Origin: Lantana camara
Lineage: Eukaryota; Streptophyta; Magnoliopsida; Lamiales; Verbenaceae
DNA length: 64,000 bases
Assembly: GCA_037501455.1 (NCBI GenBank)
Contig: CM074857.1
Location: forward strand, 102,891,501 to 102,955,500
Reading direction: 5' to 3'
Positions within the stretch are counted from its first letter, which is position 1, and each line of letters starts with the position of its first letter. The notes beneath the pieces were generated by a model. It did not search any database. It saw nothing but the letters and a program-made list of their open reading frames with translations, and was not told where the DNA came from. Positions 55,443 to 64,000 of the stretch are shown one piece after another. The position numbers and the translations under genes are program-made.

Positions 55443-55750
55443 ATATAAATTTAATAAGTTGTTCATGTGGCATGGTGGTTTTGCCACATACAGTACATAA
55501 AACACTGCCACATGGTTTTGCCACATAGATGAAACACTGCCGCATATCCAATTTCAGATGGGATTTAGGGTTCCGGTGACTTTGGGGTTAAAATTGCAAA
55601 AATTTTGTAATAATTATCCTCAAATTGCAAACTGCCAAATTAAAGTCCAAAAAGTCAAAATGGGGTCGGTTAGAGTCCCAAATTTGCAATTTTCCCTAAA
55701 ATCAAATGGTATTCGACTACTCTTGATCTTCCTAACACAATCCTTATACG

Positions 55751-56131
55751 TAGGGATGCAAACGACCCGAGTCAGCTCGCGAGCCTAGCGAGCAAGTTCG
55801 ACTCAAGTCCCTTTTAGTTAGGCTCGTGGCTCGCGAGCCAATATATTTAATTAAAAAATAATATTTTTATTTTTATATATATAAATATTTTAATATTATA
55901 TATATATTTATTGATTTTTATATAAAATTAACAAAAAATTAATATATTTATAATATATATGTATATATATTTAATAAATATATATTATTATATATAAAAA
56001 TATAATAAATTATTTTAAAAAACTATTTTTTAATTAAAAATAATATAATATACATTTGGCTCGAGCCGAGCCGAGCCGAGCTCGAGCCAGGAAAAAAGGC
56101 CAAGGCTCGGCTCGGCTCGTTTGCATCCCTA
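55751..56131. mobile_element. hAT-type MITE, 381 bp
   Basis: The termini TAGGGATGCAAACGA and TCGTTTGCATCCCTA are perfect inverted repeats. A perfect 8-bp duplication CTTATACG flanks it (55743-55750 and 56132-56139). Subterminal GCTCG/CGAGC repeats are dense on both sides. The centre is pure AT-rich filler. Confidence 0.92.
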
Positions 56132-56229
56132 CTTATACGTGTAGTATATAATTAAACTAATTTTGACCCCCTAAATCTGAGATTTCGAATACTTCACCGC
56201 AACTTTATACGTACAGACTAATAAAAGAT

Positions 56230-56830
56230 ATTACATATATTTCATTCGCCACGTGACATGCCAGTAACCTAGGTCAAATGTTGGTATGCCGGCTCCAGAA
56301 CCATCCTCCAACCATGGCAAACTGCTAAGGGGAGCATACCTACGCCCTGTCTAGGCAACAAAAAAGCCTTGACCCTCGAGCAAGTTCTCGCCAGCATCTA
56401 GGTTGAGATCAATTACTATCGGTCGTTAGATGTAGTCATCTTAGTTTCTGACAACATGAGTACAAAGTGGGTCCCCTTACAGCCGCTAAGACATTTAATG
56501 CGCCTTGGCTGCAGTGCACTACCACCCCAACAGTCTAGGGTATAAATACCCTCTCATTAACACCGGTAAGTAAGCATTAAACACAACATTCAGCTCGATC
56601 ATGCTCTCTCACACTCGAGATACTGACTTGAACATGGGAATACCAACCCTGCGTCCACCCCAATCTTGTCCTAGGTTGGCCTCTAGTTTACGTTTGTCCC
56701 TTTTTCACAGGCATCTTTCAACTCAAACATTTTTCTCGAATATAAATTTTTGAATGGTCGACCGAATTCCAGCTCGAGCAACTTAGTACGAATCCGGCAC
56801 GATCACATCCAATAATTAAGATTTACCATA
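56230..56830 (+). mobile_element. probable LTR remnant
   Basis: A GC-richer block in AT-rich surroundings has CCACGTGACA near its start, GGTATAAATACCC (TATA) at about 56529, and then a leader-like stretch (CTCTCACACTCGAGATACTG) resembling the R-U5 layout of the Tat LTRs. The ends and target duplication are unclear. Confidence 0.45.
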
Positions 56831-57630
56831 TTTTTCCTTTAGTTTCCCTTTTTTTTTTCTATTTAAATTTCTTAATCGTTTCTCTCTATGGTACTTTGAC
56901 TTTCTCCTAAAGTTGCGTAACGAGCAACTAAAGTCGTGGTGGGAAGAAGCACTCAAGATGGACTGAAAGTCAAGTCAAACTCGGTGGTTTGAGTGTTGTC
57001 TTCACTAATCACTGTGAAGCGAAGGGAATCTTTGAACTTTCTTCTTCATTTTATAATATATATTTGAACCTTTTTCATCACATATTCAATTCAATTATTG
57101 GAACACATTGGATTTATAAATAATCAGTCAATGTTTGTTAAGGATATATAAACTAAGTAATTATTGGAATAATTCAAATGGTTACTAATATAATTAAGGT
57201 CAATACCATTGAAATAATCAAAGATATAATAGTGGAAAATTTGTTAAATGATAGTCCAACTTTAGAGAAAGAGAAAGGCCTGACTTTAAATTCAAATTTC
57301 AGTGCACAATATTAAGTTGAAATTTAGACACAAACTCAAGATTCATATACATTTAAATAAAATTATGTCTATAGGTCTTCATACATAAAATGAATTATTA
57401 AACAAAAAGCTCTCACACCTAAAAAGGGAATTATCTGATCTGAGTAAGGCTCAAATTCGGCTCAACTCAAATACAAATAGATTCGATTTATTATGTTCCG
57501 ATCAGACTCTATATCAGTTTAGCTAAAAATTTTAATATAAAATCTTCAAAAAATACATAATGAAGTTTTTATACTTGAATAATAGAATATTCGATTGAAT
57601 GCAAAATAAGTGTAATTCTGTGATGTACGG
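56831..57630. other. AT-rich intergenic DNA
   Basis: I see no gene or delimited element. Confidence 0.5.
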
Positions 57631-58115
57631 TGATGGGTCAAAACACGCTCGTGCCACGTTTGGACATGTGGCAACTCCAGATAACGACACCTGTCCTCTT
57701 GGACTATGATAATTATACACGAGCGTTCAAACCCCTCAAGTGCCGGCCTTCCTCAAGGACACGTGGCATCTCTGTTACGTGATCAACGTTGCCGCTCTCT
57801 AACGAGCACGATTCATACTACATGGCTAAAGGTCCCATCAGCCAAGGAAGCTCTCTTCGAGCGCTACCCTCCCTCAGGGAAACTTTCACTCCCCCCTCAT
57901 TGTATGAGCCTTGGCCTTCATCCCCTAGCGGATTCCTTGGTCTCCAAGGCTCTTGGTTGACACGAGCGCGCTCTTAAGCCCTCCCTCGTTACCAACCCCT
58001 AAAACGGCTCTCTGACACCCCATACATGTCGCGCACCTGCCACTGCTGCCAACACTAACTTCCACCAGCTTTTGCAGAAGATTCCTCCTAGGTTTCTCTC
58101 TCGCAACTCCACGTG
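57631..58115 (+). repeat. truncated 5' LTR (U3 part) of the second Tat copy
   Basis: It aligns with 42339-42820 of the intact LTR, for example GACACGAGCGCGCTCTTAAG and TTTTGCAGAAGATTCCTCCT, and ends at a deletion. Confidence 0.85.
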
Positions 58116-58138
58116 GCGCTCCATCAATGACGCCGGTG

Positions 58139-61100
58139 GCAGGTGAGGGCTCAACCACCACCCCCACCCGCCAAAGAAATGCCCAACCGAGGCGAGAACG
58201 AGGGTCCCCATGCGGACAGGGACAGAGAGCCCATGGAAAGAATCCATGTGGAAGATGAGGGAGACTATCATGCCTCCAAAAGAGCCTCCCGGGCCACAAA
58301 GCAGGGGGACTAAGAAGGAGATGGAAATCCTAACCTCCTCGCGGCTGTGCAAGACCAGCTGCAGGGGATAAAGGATATGGTTGGACAGCTCTCTCGAGCG
58401 CGGTCTCAGATCTCCCATAGCAGGGATGAACGAGCCGATGCCAGAGACGCTCGTCACAAAGACCGCCAGCCACGGGTCTCCCACCGCAAGGAGCAGGAAG
58501 AAAACTTTTGGACTTACGAATATCATCCCCTGGCGAGGGGCTCCCCCCTCGTGGAAGAAGTTTTAATGGCCCAGGCAGGAATGGCAAAAATCCCCACTTC
58601 CGTGAACCGTTATGATGGAACAACAGACCCAGCAGAACACCTGGATCATTTCTTACATTTGATGCACTTGTACGAACATTCGAGCCACTACTGGGCCAAA
58701 GTCTTTGTCACTTCCCTAGTAGGAATGACTCAGGAATGGTATAAGCGGCTGCCGCCACGCTCGATACATTCATATGCAGAGTTGGCCAATGCTTTTTTAA
58801 ACCACTTCAACTCTTTGAAGGCCCCCGTCACAGCGCCCACTGCCCTCTACAATATAGTGCAAGGCAAGAATGAATCCCTTCGCTCATTCTTTGCCCGCTT
58901 TAACAAGGAGATATTGCAGGTGGAGAGGCCTTCCATGGATTTCTTGATCCCAGTGCTTTTTAAGGTTGTGGATCACAAGCAATACGTGAGCAAAAAATTT
59001 GCCGATGCCATCGTGGAAAGAAGGCCAGGAACCCTCATGGCCTTAAGAGAAGTTGTCGAGCCGTTCTTCGCGCTCGAAGATATGTATGGAACGAATGGGC
59101 CCCGGCATCACAGCCCGGTGAGACATGAGCGTCACCAAGAACGGGGACGAGAAGACGTTAGCAGGAAAGAACGCGAGAAATCTCCTCCCGCCCCTCGTCG
59201 TTTCATTCGCGTACCCCTTACAAGGCCAAATTCAGAAGTTTATAACCTCTCTGACAAGAAGCTCTTCAAAAGACCCACGAAGATGAGGGAAACTGAGGCT
59301 TTGAGATGCTCAAATAAGTATTGTGCTTTCCACAAGCAAAGGGGGCATGATACAGACGAATGCCGCCAACTGGAGGTTGAAATTCAAAGGCTCGTCGCTG
59401 GGGGCCACCTGAAAGAATTTGTGAAAATATTGGAGCGCTATGACAAGCGTTGTCATGACCGTTCAAGGGAGAAGAGGAGGAGCCCGCGAGGGAGAGGCCC
59501 TCCTGAGAGCAGCCATCGGGGTAAAGGAAAGGCCCCAGAACAAGAGAATACCCCTTTTACGGTCATCAACATGATAGCAGGAGGTTAATCATGAGGGGAT
59601 TCCAATGTTTCCCGACGCCGGTATATCCGGAGCTACGATCAGCGCCCTTCGGCGCCCAAATCAGTTTATGTCATCCAAGAGGCAAAAGGTCAGCGCTCGA
59701 AAGAGAATGAGGTAATAGGATTTGCTGACAGTGATTTGGAACATATTGTAACTCCCCATGGGGTCAGTAAAACCTCTGACGGCCCCATGGTGGTTAGCTT
59801 GGATGTTCACAATCATATTGTGAAGAGGGTGTTAGTGGATAGTGGAAGCTCTGTTAACGTTTTGCCCTACACCACGTTCCAAAAGATGAATATTACCAAC
59901 ATCCCGCTCGAACCCCTCAAAACAGCCCTCATTGGCTTTGGAGGTTCTGAGGTCGTCCCACAAGGGCAAATTCGTTTGGCCACTTCATTTGGCCGAGCCC
60001 CGCAGCGCAAAACGCTCATGGTCACATACACAGTGGTGGAGATTGATATTCCCTATAACATCATAATCGGGAGACCGGCTCTCGTGGATTTCAAAGCTAT
60101 TATCTCCACTTACCACCAGAAAATCAAATTCCCCACCCCCGAGGGTGTTGGAGAAGTTTTGTCCAACGTGCGGGAAGCCTGGGAATGCTACATGCTATCC
60201 CTCAGGAAGCCTAAAACAAAAAAAGCATTCCAAATTGGGTCCACCAAAAAATCTGTTGATTTCCCCAATTTGGACGAGGATGGTCCCGTGCGCAAGAGGG
60301 CCAAGTTGAACAAGAAAAAGAACAAGAAGAAAGATCTCAGCACCAAGGGCCCCCCCGAAAATGCTCCGCCAGGGACAGTAGAAGAATCCTCCTCTGAGGG
60401 GGATGAGCGTGAGGGTGACGAGCCCCTTAATGATGGACGTTTAACATGAAAGAAACGGGCGCTTGAACTCCCCCGCCCAGAAATGAGGATTGAGCCCACG
60501 GAAAAATTCCTTACTATTGAGCTAGAACCAGGGAACAAGGATAAAACTACTCAGATTGGGTCCAACCTCTCTGGACCCTCGCAGATTATGATGATTAACT
60601 TCCTCAGAGAAAACATCGACGTTTTTGCATAGAAAACATCTGATCTTACAGGGATTGACCCGAGTGTCATAGTCCACAGGCTCAATGTGGATCCCTCGTT
60701 TAAACCCATAAAGCAGAAGAAAAGGGATGTACACGGCTTTCGGAAGAAAGTTATTGAGGAAGAAATTAACAAGCTTCTAGAGGCCCAGTACATTGAGTCC
60801 ATCTTGTACCCAGAGTGGCTGTGTAACGTGGTATTAGTGCCCAAGAGCGTAAATAAATGGCGCATGTGCAATGACTTTACTGATCTTAACAAGGCTTGCC
60901 CTAAGGATCCATACCATTGCCCCGGATAGACCAATTGATGGATTCGACCGCCGGATCTGAACTCATGAGCATGATGGACGCCTTTCAGGGGTACTATCAA
61001 ATCTTTATGGCCCCAGAGGACCGCCCCAAAACTTCATTTGTTGTTCACTTGGGGGTATATTGCTTCTTAGTCATGCCTTTTGGACTCAAGAACGCTGGAG

Positions 61101-63712
61101 CCACCTACCAGCGTCTCGTCAACAAGATGTTTGAAAAAGAAATTGGAAGATCCATGGAGGTTTACGTCGATGATATGATTGTCAAGAGCGAACTTCAGGA
61201 CTCACATCTGGAGGATCTCAAGCGCACTTTTTCCATTTTGCGCCAGTATGGGATGAAATTGAATCCTTCAAAATGTACTTTTGGAGTACGAGGGGGAAAG
61301 TTCTTAGGCTATATGGTCAGTCAGAGGGGGATTGAGGCCAACCCTGAGAAAATCAAGGCTATTTTGGATATCCCATCCCCTCGTAATCTCCGGGAGGTGC
61401 AGGTGCTGGTAGGAAAAATCATTTCCTTAAACAGATTTGTCTCGCGCTCGGAGGATAGAAATCTTCCTTCCTTCAAAATTCTACGCAATGCTCGGAATTT
61501 CGCTTGGACTGAGGAGTGTGAGAAGGCATTGCGGGACATGAAGGCTTACCTTTCGAGCGCTCCGCTCCTGACCAAACCCGTTGAGGGTGAGAAGCTATTC
61601 ATGTACCTCTCCATTTCGACCAAGGCCACGAGCGCAGTTCTAATAGCTGTACGGGAACGTAAGCACTTGTCTGTTTATTACTTGAGCAAAACATTACAAG
61701 GGGCCGAGAAGAAGTACTTGAAAATTGAGAAATTCGCATTCGCCCTCATTAATGCGTTACGACGGTTAAGGCCTTACTTCCAAGCACACTCAATAACTGT
61801 CCTCACCGATCAGCCTCTGAAGTAAGTGTTATCCAAACCAGACGTGTCTGGAAGATTGATAAAATGGGTTATTGAGTTGAGTCAGTTTGACTTAAGTTTC
61901 GAGCCCAGAACCACTATACAAGCGCAGGTTGTAGCGGATTTGCTGGTTGAACGCTTCGGTTTAGAACCTGCTGCTCCAGAGAACGAGGGGTTATGGGTCC
62001 TGCACACGGATGGTTCCTCAACCTCTCAAGGGGGAGGAGCAGGGGTGACCCTTAGAGACCCCAATGGGATTGAGTTAGATTTTGCAATAAGGTTGGATTT
62101 TCAGGTTACCAATAACGAGGTGGAATATGAAGCTCTCGTTCAAGGGTTGGAAATTGCCTTTCAGAACGGAGACTCCAGAATCACCGCTTATGTTGATTCA
62201 CAATTAATTGCGAGCCAGATTGAAGGAACTTATGAGGCTCGAGAAACCACCATGGTGCAGTACTTGAGCAAAGCCAAGAAAGTTATTGGGAAGTTCAAAG
62301 AATTCCATCTACTCCAGGTCCCACGAGCAGAAGACGAGCGTGCCGACGCTCTATCAAAATTTGTCTCAGCCTTGGAAGGCACTAGTGAACGCTCAGTCAC
62401 GTTCCTTAGAACTGAAGAGCCCTTGATAAAAGAGCAAGGCACCAAGAAAGTGGTGGCCATGATTGATCCGCACGAGCCATGCTGGCTTGATGATATTATA
62501 AAATTTCTTAGAGATGACATTTGTCCCACTGACAACGTAAAGGCACGGAAAATCAGAAACAAGGCCCCTCGGTTTTCCTTAGACTCTGAGGGGAGATTAT
62601 TCAAGAAGTCGTTTCAAGGACCTCCTATGAGATGTCTAAGGGCCTCGCAAGCAAAAGAAACGCTCGAGCTTATTCACAACGGAAGCTGTGGAAACCATTC
62701 AAGAGGGCGTATCTTTGCGAAGAATATTCTGAGGAGTGGGTTTTATTGGCCCACGGTTCTCCAAGATGCCATTGAATACGCCAAGAAATGCCCCAAATGT
62801 CAGTCTCACTCTAACCTCCCTCAACTGCCAGCCGCTCAGATGGTCCCTATAGATGTCTCATGGCCCTTTGACCAGTGGGGGATTGACATTGTAGGCCCTT
62901 TGCCCATCGCGGTCGGACAAAAGAAATTTATCATTTTGGCCTTCGACTATTTTACCAAATGGGCCGAGGCTAAGGCCGTTGCAAAAATTACCTTCAGGGT
63001 CGTGAGGGACTTCATTTGGAAAAACATTATCTGTAGGTATGGTATACCAAGGGTGCTCATTTCAGACAATGGATCCCAATTCATAGCAGCTGACACATGA
63101 GAATGGTGTTCAGAGTTAGGGATTGAACAACGCTTTACCTCCGTGGGCCATCCCCAAGCCAATAGGCAGGCGGAAGTCACCAACAGGGTCATTCTGCAGC
63201 ATCTGAAAAAAATGCTGGAGAGCAAAAAGAGTGAGTGGGCAGAAGAATTGCAAGGGGCACTCTAGGCTTATCGCACTACTCCACGAGCGATCACTGGCGA
63301 GACACCTTTCGTGCTCGTATATGGGTCAGAATCAATGATACCAGCAAAAATTGTACATGAATCCGCTCGTGTAGCTTACCTCGAGCCTCAAACTAACGAA
63401 GTTAACAGAGGCTTAGAGTTGGACTTACTGGAGGAAAAAAGAGACAATACGTGCGCAAAAATGCACAGATACAAGGCAGCTGTAGCACAACAATATAACA
63501 AGCGTGTAAAAGAAAGAACTTTCCAGCTGGGAGACTTGGTCTTAAAGAAGGTGGAAGTATCCAAGCATGTAGGGAAATTGGACCCCAACTAGGAGGGTCC
63601 CTTCAAAGTTATACAAATGCGGGCAAACAACACCTACACGCTCGAATCACTGCAAGGAGAGTGCCTCCCACGACCTTGGAACGCATGCAACCTCAGGAGG
63701 TTCTATGTTTGA
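58139..63712 (+). pseudogene. Gag-Pol pseudogene of the second Tat copy
   Basis: It is homologous along its whole length to the intact polyprotein from the Gag linker to the C-terminal WNACNLRRFYV. The frame is broken by stops at 59586, 59592, 60447, about 60630, 61823, 63098, about 63263 and 63590, and by a one-base loss near 60913. Four of these stops are single C-to-T or G-to-A changes at Trp, Gln or Arg codons (FAWK, LKQV, DTREW, GALWAY), and DPNWEG adds a fifth. This pattern is expected from deamination of methylated cytosines. Domains remain recognisable (YVDDMIV, LHTDGSS, SDNGSQF). It makes no functional product. Confidence 0.9.
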
Positions 63713-64000
63713 GTTTATTTTGTAAAGCACAAAACCCATGTTATTTCTCAAGGAAATTTATAATGAAAATTGTTCCTCTCATTTATTTTGTCTAAGTATA
63801 CAGGCTACTGAGAATTCTCCCTTGGGATCTTAAACCCAAGGGGCACGAATTTCCTCGTAATTTAAGGATGGGCATAACACCACGAGCGGGCTTGCCCAGC
63901 ACCTCTAAGGATACACCCCAAAGTCCGTACGCACGTGAATCCTAGTAGGCCTGGGCAGCCTATATTATGGGTACCTAGCGCACGAAAACGGGACTCGCTG

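Larger units (their letters stand above)
41163..55696. mobile_element. Mutator-like element interrupted by a 12.8-kb retrotransposon and a SINE
   Basis: The left arm GGGAAAATTGCAAATTTGGG from 41163 and the complementary right arm ending 55696 match over about 140 bases (GACTTTTTGGACTTTAATTT, CCCCAAAGTCACCGGAACCC). A perfect 9-bp duplication TAAAATCAA flanks the pair (41154-41162 and 55697-55705). Removing the retrotransposon and the SINE leaves about 1.57 kb with no transposase. The interior at 41560-42110 is GC-rich (CACCACC and GGCGGCGGCGG runs) and may be captured genomic sequence. The termini resemble those of the element at 33482. Confidence 0.88.
57631..64000 (+). mobile_element. second, decayed Tat element of the same family, cut by the window end
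   Basis: It starts with the LTR end TGATGGGTCAAAACACGCTC. It then follows the 42339 element through Gag, protease, reverse transcriptase, both RNase H domains and integrase, into the 3' untranslated repeats (TCCTAGTAGGCCTGGGCAGC near 63941). A deletion of about 1 kb between about 58115 and 58139 removed the LTR's TATA, R and U5, the primer site and the start of gag. The element therefore cannot be transcribed or replicated normally. Its 3' LTR is outside the window. Confidence 0.9.

Noticed and set aside
57925..58526. Minus-strand open frames at the LTR/gag deletion junction
   Set aside because: Antisense shadows of LTR and gag; not related to the antisense gene of the intact element.

Overview
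The window is nuclear DNA of a flowering plant, probably a eudicot. It carries spliced plant genes (V-ATPase subunit E, a GL2-interacting-repressor protein, a GH3 beta-glucosidase, an NYN/zinc-finger protein, a short-chain dehydrogenase) separated by AT-rich DNA that is full of plant transposons. The dehydrogenase looks Lamiales-like to me, but I cannot place the species from sequence alone. I see no organellar, bacterial or CRISPR features.

Layout. 1-1815: 3' part of a dead LINE. 1870-2830: truncated copy of the promoter, exon 1 and intron of the dehydrogenase gene whose other copy is at 12717-14207. 3283-10144: stacked LTR elements (a short gag-only retrotransposon, a long Tekay/Del-like LTR, an antisense LTR fragment). 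10145-12400: AT-rich DNA with a SINE-like piece, a hairpin MITE and a tandem duplication. 12717-14207: dehydrogenase gene with a frameshift. 15105-17048: NYN-domain gene. 17049-25600: intergenic DNA with satellite-like repeats, a deleted Ty3/gypsy element carrying a hAT MITE, a SINE, a Mutator-like MITE and a TRIM. 25968-26868: GIR-type repressor gene. 27925-29424: Mutator-like non-autonomous element. 30242-32313 (minus): V-ATPase subunit E, six exons. 33482-35654: Mutator-like element carrying a solo LTR. 36341-41049: GH3 gene, eight exons, with a hAT element in its last intron. 41163-55696: Mutator-like element containing a 12.8-kb Tat-lineage Ty3/gypsy retrotransposon (42339-55096) and a SINE. 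55751-57630: hAT MITE and LTR-like debris. 57631-64000: a decayed second copy of the Tat element, running off the window.

The most notable object is the Tat-lineage retrotransposon. Its two 822-bp LTRs look identical, it has a perfect 5-bp target duplication, and it has an intact 2064-residue Gag-Pol frame with two RNase H domains. Between Gag-Pol and the 3' LTR it carries seven hairpin-forming tandem repeats and, on the opposite strand, a three-exon gene. With canonical GT-AG introns that gene reads through as one 894-residue protein and has its own TATA box. Nested insertions give a relative order: Mutator-like element first, then the retrotransposon inside it.

Exon joins were checked by reading-frame arithmetic. 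Family names come from recognised motifs, not database searches. LTR identities were judged by eye.
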